Shown one piece after another: positions 1 through 11,700 of a stretch of DNA of 64,000 nucleotides (positions within the stretch are counted from its first letter, which is position 1; the number at the start of each line of letters is the position of its first letter). The translations under genes were made by a program, and so were the position numbers. Source of the stretch: Euphorbia lathyris (taxonomy: Eukaryota; Streptophyta; Magnoliopsida; Malpighiales; Euphorbiaceae); contig NC_088918.1 of assembly GCF_963576675.1 (NCBI RefSeq), positions 59,601,501 through 59,665,500 of the forward strand, written 5' to 3'. The notes under the pieces are model-generated. The model ran no database searches and had not been told where the DNA came from. It saw nothing but the letters and a program-made list of their open reading frames with translations.

Positions 1-403
1 CTGTTTAGTCATTCCGTCTGTTTGTTAGATTTTTTTCCGTTTATGAATTCGGAAATGACTAAATTACCCTTTACTATTTATCAGTCAAAAGCAATTCACA
101 CCTCTATGTCTCTCTCACAACTCGCGCTCACCAAAAAAAATGGAGAAAGGATTGAATCCCTAACCCATAATCGAATCACTCATGCTTACTCTTCCTGTTC
201 GAATTGAAGGTGGAAATCCTCTCACTCTCGATGGTGAGTTTAATTTCCTCCATATTCTCAACTCATGTTAGGGACTAAACAGTTCACCGAGAAAAACGTT
301 AGGAACTAAACTGTTCATCGAGAAAAAGGTTAGGGACCTTACCGTGTGTTTTTGAAAATACAGGGACTAAACAGTGTGTTTTGTTAAAATACAGGGACTA
401 ATA
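1..403. mobile_element. Partial TIR-type element cut by window start
   Basis: The window opens with CTGTTTAGTC, and its inverted match GACTAAACAG recurs near 365-374 inside several 'agggactaaacag' repeats between 268 and 403. Alternating 'gggactaaac' units and CTGTTTAGTC ends are common in non-autonomous plant DNA transposons. Only one end lies in the window, so no target-site duplication (TSD) can be checked and the superfamily is unknown. No gene was recognised up to position 596. Confidence 0.3.
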
Positions 404-596
404 AATTAATTACCCAATTATCTAACCCCATTTGGAGGAAATTGTGAAGAAATTTTGGCTTGTGCTAGAACAAATTGCATTTTCTTTTAAAGCGAGTATA
501 GTGCTTAAAGGGAATAAAGAAGTCCTGATTTTTAGAGGCAGGATACCTGCCCTTAACCTATTTAGGATTACCCAAACCCTTATAGAAGGTTTTGAG

Positions 597-1287
597 CTAT
601 ATTGCATGGAAACTCACTCTTCAATAGCGTTTCCACGTTTTATATATGTTTCAGAAACGGAAACTCCTGGAAACCAGTATGTTTCTGGTTTAGGAAACAG
701 TTTCCACCGGCAAACAAAATCAAATTCCAGTTCCGACCATAATGATTCTAGCTAATTGAAACTTCCTTTTAGGTTTAGCTAGAACTTCTTAATCGATGAT
801 AATTTTTATTCCACAACAACAACAACAACAAAGCCTTTGTCCCGAAATGATTCGGGGTCGGCTAACATGAGCCATCATATAAAATCATGAAATCAAGTCG
901 TGTCAGCGACATAAATTCTCTCCCTCCACTCTGTCCTATCCACTACCATATTTTCCTCAATCCCCAATAAACTCATATCACTCTCGATCACCCTCTTCCA
1001 AGTTTGCTTAGGTCTTCCCCATAACCGGCGCGTCAAGCGCTTTTCGTCTTACATGGCCAAACCACCTTAGTCGGTTTATTTCTAGTTTCTGCTAACTGTT
1101 GTAATCATCTCTACTCTAGAGTATAGATAGTAGATACCAATTTTTTTTGTTACTATTCCTTTAATATTTATAACTATATCCCTATATTTATAATTTTTAC
1201 ATGTTTCCATGTTTCTGTTTCCCACGTTTTTTACAAATACCGTTTCCGATATCCGTTTTCGTATCGTGTCCGTCTCCGTGCAACATG
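597..1287. mobile_element. Mutator-type MITE with 9-bp TSD
   Basis: A 691-bp element is flanked by perfect 9-bp direct repeats GGTTTTGAG (588-596 and 1288-1296). Its ends are imperfect inverted repeats, ATTGCATGGAAAC on the left and GTCTCCGTGCAACAT on the right. A 9-bp TSD is the usual length for Mutator-like elements. The interior is full of 'ggaaac/gtttcc' words and holds an RTE LINE tail (812-1078), so the real MITE is about 420 bp. A related copy lies at 4562-5163 inside a PRT6 intron. No transposase is encoded. Confidence 0.65.
812..1078 (-). mobile_element. RTE-clade LINE, 3'-end fragment
   Basis: The plus strand starts with an (ACA)n run, so on the minus strand the fragment ends in (TTG)n, a tail type seen in plant RTE LINEs. 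The body matches the 3' end of the larger RTE copy at 15466-16660 (same 'cccgaaatgattcggggtcgg' start region and 'ggccaaaccaccttagtcggtt' end) but lacks an internal stretch of about 40 bp. It is severely 5'-truncated and non-coding. Confidence 0.75.
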
Positions 1288-1520
1288 GGTTTTGAGACGG
1301 GAACGAATCTTAAAAAGTAAACCTGCAACAGGTATGGGTATACAACTCAGGGTACCCGCTACCTGAACGTATGTATATATGATGAACTCGTGTATATATG
1401 AAAATAAGAAATAGTTGTGTTTGTTACTAAAATAATTTTCAAGTTTATTTATTCATTTAGTTAGACTTGTCATTTATTATTATCACTATTATAATGAATG
1501 TTAAGGTTACTTATCTGTTA

Positions 1521-1779
1521 CTCCCTCCATTCCATTATATAAGTCATTCTAGGGTATTTCACACAAATTAAGAAATATATTGGTTAACTAAAAAAAATTC
1601 TCTCTCATGTCACTATTGGAGAATAAGTATTGGAATATTAAAAAACACATGTATCAATATAAAAAAAATTAATATTTGGACCAAAAAACTAAACTAAAAT
1701 TTCTTGGAATCCTAGAATGACTTATATTTAGGGAAAAAACTAATTTGCTAGAATGACCTATATAATGGAATGGAGGGAG
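1521..1779. mobile_element. Stowaway-type MITE
   Basis: A 259-bp element begins CTCCCTCCATTCCATTATAT and ends with the inverted form (ATATAATGGAATGGAGGGAG). It is flanked by TA dinucleotides (1519-1520, 1780-1781). CTCCCTCC ends with a TA target duplication are the signature of Stowaway MITEs mobilised by Tc1/mariner transposases. Subterminal arms (AAGTCATTCTAGG and CCTAGAATGACTT) extend the inverted repeat. It is non-coding and lies downstream of PRT6. Confidence 0.85.
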
Positions 1780-1781
1780 TA

Positions 1782-2605
1782 ATTTGTTAAATTTATCATT
1801 TTATTTATTTCATTTGTTTAAATGGGTAATTATGTAGGTCCAGTCTTAATGGGCGCCGCCAGCAAATTTATTTGGGACAGATATGCATAGTCTAAGTGGA
1901 TTTCCAAACAGGTTTTGGATGAGAGAGGGGTACCATAAATTATAAACAGGTATGAAAACGAAAAACGCAATTTTGGAGGGTACATATCCTGTTGCCATTG
2001 CCATTCCTATACTAGAGCCTTGTTTTATTAAATTCAATTAGCAACATGGTGCCATATTAAAGCTAAAGAGTAGAAAAGTGCGAGTTGCATTCTAGTTCAA
2101 CAAAACATTGTATCCGCAGATGAACAGTTTGTATTAATAATACAAAGCATCATCAGAATGAAAGAGAAAAGGTATTTTGACAATGAAACACAATTTCATT
2201 CGCTTGATGTATGTAGCATATTGCAGCTAGATTCTCCATCCTCCAGACTTTTTGTAACTTGCCTATCAAACATAGTCATAAGAACTTGCCAACTCTAATT
2301 ACCACACACAGACATTCGGTTGTTGGTATATCCTTCCTACTACCCACACCCTTCTAAGGATTTTATTAATATTTTGTATAAACATTTGGTGGTTCTCGTT
2401 GAATATCTTCATCTTAAATAAACATCTCTCACCCCGCAAAAATAGGTGTTTTTCATTTAACAGAAAGAAGAATAAAAAAAGAATAGAATCATAAAATATG
2501 ATACCAGGAAACTTAACTGAATGAACTGCTCATCCAACTTAACATATAACACCACAGTCCAAGACCCCAACTGATTCGGCCCCGAAAGTTCCACAATTTT
2601 GGCAT
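1782..2605 (-). other. PRT6: PRT6 3' flank and probable 3' UTR
   Basis: No coding signal was found here. On the minus strand the part nearest PRT6 (about 2100-2605) is the probable distal 3' UTR exon, beginning just after a good acceptor (TGCAG at 2610-2606). I cannot place the poly(A) site. Farther left, 1797-2040 is unassigned AT-rich sequence with short chance ORFs. Confidence 0.35.
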
Positions 2606-2732
2606 CTGCAACAAAACACTGTCAATTCGGATTTAATAATGCATGATACATCCACGAAAAAACAACACCCAAAATAACATTAACTAAACATACAAGTAAA
2701 AAGAAACGGGCATGCTGATCAAAATGACTTAC
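2606..2732 (-). other. PRT6: Probable 3' UTR intron of PRT6
   Basis: On the minus strand a consensus donor GGG|GTAAGT occurs 24 nt after the TAG stop (GT at 2732-2731). An acceptor TTGTTGCAG|A ends at 2606, giving a 127-bp intron. Because the junction is under 50 nt from the stop, splicing would not be expected to trigger nonsense-mediated decay. This is inferred from splice-site consensus only. Confidence 0.45.
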
Positions 2733-2756
2733 CCCACAACAAGAAAATCGTCCAAA

Positions 2757-5700
2757 CTAAACTAAGAAAATATGTCCAATTGTAGTTTGTCCAGGAGCTT
2801 TAGTGCTCCGATCGAGGCCATGAGAAGCAACCTGACGAGCATAATCAGTAACAAATAAAGAAAAAACAAAATGAGACATGTTGTACAACTTTATTCAAAT
2901 GATTCCCCAGGCAGACTATACTCTACAACGGTCTAATATGTCATTAATGCATCCCTTTTTTTCCTTCCATTTTTCTTCCGGACTGGACAGGTAGTAGACC
3001 GAATTCCTGTTATAATCGATCCCAAACAATGGAAAGTGTTTTATTTTCTAAAATATATTTTTCTAAGGTAAATTATTTTGTGTGAAACAATCGAAGCTGA
3101 AATGGGGGTCATGGAAGAATTGGGTTCGATTCCTATGACATGCGATGTGCTTTAATTCAAGGATCCAAAATTAATTGCTTTGATTCGAAGGATGAAAACC
3201 GACTTCCCATTTTCAAAAGCAGAAGTTGTTTTCCCTTGTTTTTATGTTATTTCCCATTAACTAACAAAACAACTTATTCTCTAGAGCTCCAAAAATTAGA
3301 AAATAAGGAAAATATTTTCAGGAATAAACAAGCTAATTCTGTTCCAGCAAGTGCATTGATGATAACAGTTACCCTGGGTAGATAGGGGGAGAGGGAAGAG
3401 TAAAGATGTAAAACATTTCTCTCACCATATATGTTAGAGCAGCGTAACGCTCCTCATTCAGGTACAACGGTTTTCCTCTGCGCATTTCAAAATCCTGTCA
3501 AAAAAAAAAAAAAAATCGCTTGAGCATAGTTCTCTTTTATTGCCTCAGGCTGTCAAAAACAAGAAATGTCCAAAAACCTAACTATCTGCATGAATTTTAG
3601 TGCAGTTAAACTTAATGAATTTCAGCATCAGATGATCTAGGCTTCTAGCAACATCCGCAGTAAGAATTATTAACTTGGACTTCGCATCAAAGGGTGTACA
3701 TAATAATCGATTTCCTTTTAAAAATTTAGCTCTCAAGTCTCAACTACCACCGATGAATACATAACAAAATGCAAAAGTGAATCCATGCAATTCAGAAGGC
3801 TGCAAATTTAAGGGGAAGAATGATTCTCACTCTCCCAGACCATGTATTCTGTATAGAACTTACAGCGACACTGGTATGACCCTTGGATCTGGTTATGGGT
3901 TTGAGTGGTTTCATTTTTCGGAGTTTTTCTTCTTTTAGATTTTAGAGAGAACCCTTCGGTCTCTTTGAGAACCTTTTTTATGAAAATGTGGCTTTCTTCT
4001 GTTTACTTTATTTCAGAATAAATAGGAGTAGATAACAGTTACTTCCTACAGAAACTTCTTCCAGATAAGCTAAGGCTTTACTGACAATAACTTTCATCTC
4101 TCGTGAAATAGGCAGTAAACAAACAAACATTGGCTTATGACAAGAAACTAACAAAAATAATCGAGCACAGTATCATCAATAACAAACACGTGATAGATTT
4201 GACATATAACAGACTCTCCCAACCCCTGTAGTTTGTAAAAAAAAATCTATGGTGACCCTCCCAACCCATATAGTCATTTATGATATTTAGATTCAAATGA
4301 AATCAGAATAAGATTCAAGAGCCCCCAAATTCCTCTTGTGATGAACCAATTGAACTAAAAGCTTAAGCTAATAGTTAAAGGTCCAATTCATCTGACACCT
4401 CTAAATTGAATGGAAATCAGATGCAGCCTAAAGCTAAGCAAACTGAATGAAGCAAAATCTCAGAAAGTTCAAGATGTTCATAAATCTAAACTTGGAACTA
4501 CATACCCAAAGCAAAGCACACGCTACCCAACAGAAGTAAAGGATAGTTGACATCTGACAACCTGTGATGCACAGAAACATTAAATGCATAGCGTTTACAG
4601 TGTCGGAAATGCTTCCGTCACGGAAACAGATTGGCTACCAGTGGGAGACATACTGAGAATGAATCCATAAACTATAGAAATTGGAAACGCATATCAGTGG
4701 GAGACAGCTGCGTTAATTGCTGCAATTGGAACTGATTTCGAGTTTTTGACTATCAGTGTTCAACTTCTAATCCTACTATAACAATAATTATGTTGTGTAA
4801 TTTCCAATATTGCCATCCTCTATTATTTTCTAATCCTAAAAGAGTTGAAAAATCTTCTGTCTATTCCCTATTAAAACAGACCCCTCAAAAATGAAATATA
4901 TTGAACTCATGCTCTGTTTTTCTTATAAAAAAAAGAGCATGATTTTCACCCATCAATTGCACGATTCTAACCCACTAATCCCAAATATTATGTTTTTTCG
5001 ATAGTTATGTTTGTGGAAAAACCTATTTTTTAAGATTTTAATATTTATAAATGCATCCCTATATTTTTACTATTTACACGTATCCCCACGTTTATGTGTC
5101 CTGTGTTTTTCAGAAATACCAAATCCCAGTGTCTGTATCCATATCTGTTTCTGTGCAACATAGCTGGCAATCTAATCTATCCAATGTATTTGACTTAATT
5201 AGTCAAATCCCAAAGGCGCAAGTATCAATTCGTTTGCTCAAGAGGAGAGCAAATCAGTCCATTACAGCTGTCTTAAGAACACTCCTCACATGCATCACCA
5301 AAATCACCATCAAGAAAGCACAGAACCTCAAAACTCTAGGCCTCTCTCTTCTGCCAAAGATCTTCAGTCGCTCATGCTTAACATAAGAATCTTCTCTCTA
5401 TAACCAGAGAGATTGTGATGATGCATTGAGCAACTTATTTGAGAGAGGAAAAAGAGCAATAAATATTCAACAACCTATCAGAGAAAAGTAGCACTATAAC
5501 AGCACGCGTACACCTCATACTGAAACGATACCTAAATACCAACAAGCTGGCAATGAGGACTGTTTAAATGATCAACAAGATTATTCAAACCTAGAAAATA
5601 ACAAGAAACAGTTCCTTCATCCCAAAACATCATGCTTACATTCATTTTTTCACACAGATGTTAGCACTTGGAGGTTCTCAATGGATCTCAACTTCCTCAC

Positions 5701-8700
5701 ATCCCAGCTGTCAATAGAACAACCAAACACTTATTTCATTCTAACCCCGTAAAACCAGCCCCCAACCAGAAGCTAATCTCAATTGTTTGCAAAAATGCAA
5801 CAATTATCATTGCACTTAAAAATCACAGCACAAAGGTGTTTTCATCAATGGCATAATGCAAAAAGGGAGCAGGGCATCATTTCAAAATCTGAAGCCATGC
5901 AAGCATTTCAAAGTCTGAAGTTATGCAGCTAGCTTCACCTTTTGCAGATATAAATATTATACTTGCAACATAGAAAAATCGATGCTTATAGTAGGCCTTT
6001 CATTGCCTAAAACAATCAGAAAGCATGGAACAGAAATGTTTGTAATGCAAATCAACAAAGCAGAACTAGCATACCTCCTCACCAAATGCATCTAGGTAGG
6101 GTGATGGCCAAGTCGCTTGGCGCACACATCTTTGCAGCAGAATAGTAGTTTTCTAGAAAGAAAAATTTAATATTATCTCTTCTGAGAATCATTTCCATAG
6201 GACATATTAAACCAAAAATATCATATGCAACTACGTAGACCTTCCTAGATGTAGAAGTACCTTGATCAACAGAAAGACACCTATACCAGCACCGCAGTCC
6301 ACTGCATGAGCTTCACATGTATTTTCCGTTCGACGACAACTACAAATATTTTTCCCAATTAAATGTATGAGCATCAAATTTTAAAGTATATACACACATA
6401 TATACAGTTGCAAAACACCTGTCTATGCATGTTTAAATATATATGAACTTAAACACATTGATACATTTGCAAGACACAGACCTGTTGCATGCTTTCCAGC
6501 TTGGGTAGTACAGTTTACCACACAATAAGCAGAGGGCAGGCTCTTCAATGACATTCTTGCAATCACAACGATGTTTTATATACCTGGATGAACCACATTC
6601 TCTCTGAATTAATTACAAGTTCAAAAGCGAAAGAGAACTTGACTTAAATGGCTGAGGAGATATCTTTGACTACATACCTTTGAAGTAGGTCCTGGTATAC
6701 ATGAGGGAGCTGCAACAATTTGAACGGAACTGCAGGCATGGAACGTAAAACATACTGAAATCTATGAATTTCATATTTCTTGCGAAAATGCTGCAACCAT
6801 CTACTAACTAAAGACTGTACAACTTGATCCTTCAGAACAACATCTAATGGTGGGATCTTGAAAATCTTTTCTAGCTTCTGAACTTCATAGAGCTCAACCA
6901 TATCAGCATCCATACAGACATTTGTGTCATCAATGGCATAAGATGGTCCATCGAGCTCATTATCTCGGTTGCAAAATGGTTCTGAGACAGAAGAGCTTAA
7001 TAATTTCCAAAGCAACGCACACCTCCTCAAATAAGGGAAGCTCAATCTGCGAATTACATCCTCAAAAGCAGAATTAGAATCAACATAGTTTGAAATAAAA
7101 TACTGCTTGATCCATCCATATTCTCCCAGAACTTTGGATATGCAACTTATCAGGCAGTCATGAGAACCTAATTGCTCATTGTTGTTTTGATGCAGCCCAC
7201 AATAAGCAAGTATACCCTGCATTCCAGTGTATCTGATTTAGAAAAGTGGATAGTCACAGAACATCACATTACAGAACTGCAGATGAAGAGCAGGTATCAT
7301 ACCTGAGCGACTGAGACTACATAGAAAATATGCATCAGTGACAACAAAGATTCCTCACATGATAAAAATGGGTGTGGAAGACAAAATAGAACCCACATCA
7401 ATGATGAAAAAGGATCATGAGCAAGAATGGGATCAGCTGCTAGGTTCCAAAATTGCAAATCAGGGTAGGGCACATCCTTCTCAAGATGTTTCAAGATTGA
7501 TGACATATCACCTGCATAACACATTCAAATGCCACCAATAAATTAAGACCGTCTTCTATTCTTAAGAAACAAAAGAATGAGAAGTAACATTCATAACACT
7601 TTGTTTTTCCTTTATAGGTTTAATCTAGGATTGCATCTCCAAACATGTATAACGATTGTGTTTCATTCTTCAAGAGACACTCCGTTAAAAAGTCTTGCCA
7701 AAAACAAAATAAACATCCTTCACCAAAAGATAACAAGAGAATTTAGAAAAAAAAGCTTTTAGCATCAATTCTGCAATGAATGTACAAGAGCCAATACATA
7801 ACTACTTACTTTCATGTTGATAGGTGCTACTAGCATGATCCAGTGGAACTCCTGAACAAATAGACTCCGCAAAAAGCTGAACACCCCTAAATCTTTGAAG
7901 CACATAAAGAGAATTCTTACTTCGCAAAGTCTGCACGACCTTTAGCAACAATGATAGTACAAATCCAGTGGAAGATTTCAGTTCCTTATACAACCCATTA
8001 AGACTATAAGTTGGAGTCATTTGAGTCCGGTCACAACGTGCAGCAATCTCCATAGATACAAGGGTATATTTCAGTGTGTCCCACAAAATCATGCAATTAT
8101 TTGCCCTTGTGCATTTCGATAACTTATCCAGCCTGTTTGGAAAATACATTTTAAAGAGAACGCGATAGAAGAAATCAAGATTATGCGTCGTCTTATCACT
8201 TCTTTGCAGGGGAAAAGTCTTCCAAAAATCTCCTTTTTCAATCAAGTTTGCAGTTGATCTCAAAAGCAACAAGGCATGTTCCACCAAAAGCAAATTACTT
8301 TTCTCATTTGATGAGAGCAAATGCCCTACATTAGTTGTTGAACTAACATTTGATATCATTGGCTCCTTCCCAATCCTGTGAATATCCCCTGGCAAGGCAG
8401 GCAAGACAGAATTTGCCAGACGCCGACATACAGGGCAGAGAAATTCACCCTAGAAAAGGAAAGGCTCAAAATACATAATTTTGTGACCAAAATATTACAT
8501 CTGTAGTACAGAATATTGAACTCTAAAAATTGACTGTTAAACTAGTAATACCTGATCTGGGTCAACAATATGCCCTCCTTCAAAAACACTTCTTCTGACA
8601 TATCTGTGTAAAAAAAATAACATATAAACTCTCTAAAACCAAACAATGCATTTCTAGTGAGTTCTGACTTCACTCAATTGGTGACAATTTGTTAAGAAGA

Positions 8701-11700
8701 AAGAATAAGAAGCACAAAAGCAACCCAGGAAAACACTTGAAAATTTTCATGATCATTCCTATGTTTGTCAAGGCAGAAGACATTCAGGATCACCTACAAC
8801 TTGGCAAGAAGACAAACAAATTCAAGGTAATGCTGCTGACTTCATCAAATGGTAGATCTGGTACCCAAAAACAGAAGAACACTAGTACCATATAATCAAA
8901 TACCCAATGGTTTTCACTGGTGTGGAAATTATATATATATATCTATATAGCACCATTCCAAGAGTGGAATCAAACACGATTTGAAGTTTAGATAGCAGGA
9001 GACAATGCTTGTGAGCCACTTGCATAATTGCAGCTATTCATCACTACAATTTATATTAGAAGTACAAATGGCTCAACTAATATAAATTATTTAACACTTA
9101 ATCTACAGCTAAATCCTTAAAAAAAGTAACATTTATATATTTCAAAATTACATAAAATCAAAGTAAAAAAGCACTTTGGCCCTTTCCACCAGAGCAGTTT
9201 CTAAATTGAAGTACAGTAATAAGCAATTGAACAAACCTTTCCTTCAAAGATGATAAATATCGATCTAGGCATTCCTGATGCACCGCATGCCCACAAGATG
9301 ATAAGTAAACCCCATCACAATCAGCTGGCCCAAATCGATCACATGCAGCAATCTGTGAAGTAGATTCTGTCCTTGCAACATCAACAGCATTTTCAGAAGA
9401 TGAAGGATGCTCTGTCATTTCTCTGGAAAACGCAGCTATATATTTTCCAAGCAATGCAGAATCAGCACCATTGCAGCTTTTACTGCCTTCAGCTGCTGAA
9501 AGCACTGCATTGTTGACTTCAGAAATGGAAATTTTACCATCATATATTTCTTTCCGAGATGAAATGTACATATCTTGTTCTAATACCTCAAAGCTAGAAG
9601 TAGTTCCATCATTCCCCTCCTTCAATGAGCCCAACACTTGAGGATTCCTCAATGATGGAAACTTGGCCTTTATAAATTCTACAAAATTACTTAATTCCCC
9701 AGGATAAGAACAATCAGCAAATTCATTTACTGCATTTTGACCCAACTGCTCTAACTGATTAGCTGAAATTGCTCTTGAATTGCTTGAAGAAGAGTTTATT
9801 CCAGCCTGATCAGTCATCTTGTTTGCACTAATTGAGGCCCCTTCCTTCCCAGATTGACGGACTTGATCCCATGATAGAGGGCCTCTCTCAACTAAGCTCA
9901 GAAGCCTCGATTTCTTTCCAAAAACAAGAGAGAAACATAAAAATTCATAACAAATCCAATTCGGAATATATAAGAGAAGTGATAAAAACTGTAAAAGATG
10001 CAAAACTCAGCACGAGTATAACCTGAAGGAGAATCAAGAATGACACTGGATTTTTGGATTTAGGATCATGGCAAAGAGAACAAACATCTTCAGCAGACTC
10101 TCCGATATCCTGTTCATTATTAGTGTTGCTTTCATCTACTCCAGATTTTGAATCATCATCATCAGCAGAATTAAGGCTCGACAAAAACTTCGACTGGTCA
10201 GCTTTCATTTTTTCCTGCACCAAATACCAAGTTCAGTAAATTGCGTGTTTAAAAGTATAATTATCTGTTAATCATAATTTTCTTCAATCTTGTGAAAGCT
10301 GCAACCTTTCCTAATTTGAGAAATCATCCATGTCAAATACCAATTATACACACACACTTGCAAAATAGGAAAAAGGGAGTTCCACCTCATATCTGATAGA
10401 AGGAAAGTATGTTTAGAAGGCAAGAAAAATTACAATAAAATCTCACCAATATAGCAGCCTGCCTTGCTCGAGCTTTGGCCTTGCGTTTCTCATTATCAGA
10501 AGCTGATCCTTGAGAATGCAGACCTCTGCTAGGAATTGGTTGTAATAGATGAATAACAACTTCAGGTGCAAGTTCTTGCAGTTTGGCCATGCATATTGCA
10601 TTTCCCTCCGCAAACTTCTTCAATAATCTTTCAATCAAGGACGAAATATTACAGCCGTCTTCTTCCACAAAGTTGTCTAAATTATCTCTACTGTGCATCC
10701 TCATCAATGAGACAAGAAGTGACAGCAAGCTGTGTGCACCAGCACCATAATAAAACCCATCATCAATCTCTTCACAGGCAAAGGCAAGAATGGGAATGGA
10801 ATCCCTAGGTTCACTTTGCTGCAAAGAAATATCTAAACCGAGGGAAAGCAAGTGCAGTGCCATTATAAGAACACCATCAGGAGCACGTGGATCAGTCAAT
10901 CTGTCAGAGAAGACGGCGAAAAATAGTACAGCACGGATGATTTTTACAACCACTTCACAAATAGCAATTCTAGCCACAGTGTTGAGAGGGGGATGAATTT
11001 TTGTCCACCTAGGAAGTTGAGTGGTCAATGCTGAAACACCACAGTAGCGGATGTATCTTTCCTGTGTAACTTGCAAATCCCTTGAACTCCAACGTGGGTG
11101 GTACAGATCCAGCTCTTTCCAATACATCCAGCGCATAGAATACATTCCCTAAGGTGCAGAAGGTGTAGAATGACTATGGATTGAAATTAACATTAACTAA
11201 TAAAACCCTCTGAAACATTTTGGGCAACAAAACCAACCTGATTGAAGCCAGATGGATTAGAATATACAGCAACTGTATCCAGAATTTCCTGAAGCTGGTC
11301 ATACTTCGAAAGATCTCGGGGCAAAGATTTCACCAAATGGCTACGAGTAGCATCACCAACAGCCAACTTATGAATCAGCTCTCTTTTCAAATTCTCAGCA
11401 GGACTTAACCCTGAAAATCGTCTTTCTTGAACAATTTGGATAATAAGCGTGAGCATTTCCTGCATCAGAACCGGTTCATACCTGAAGAAAGTAAACCATG
11501 CCATAACTTTATAATTACATAATTCAAAAACACTAAACCAGAGTCAAAATGCTCAAAATAACACATGGTAACATAAAATTTATATACATCACAGAGATGG
11601 AGGAATAGCTGCTTGATTGGAGAAACAGGGTATAGAACAGGCAAAAAACACAGTGCATATATATTAAAAAAAAAATACCAAAAATAAACCAAAGTACAAT

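Noticed and set aside
432..755. 107-codon plus-strand ORF near the window start
   Set aside because: It runs across the border of a MITE, has no recognisable domain and matches the repeat composition; probably chance.
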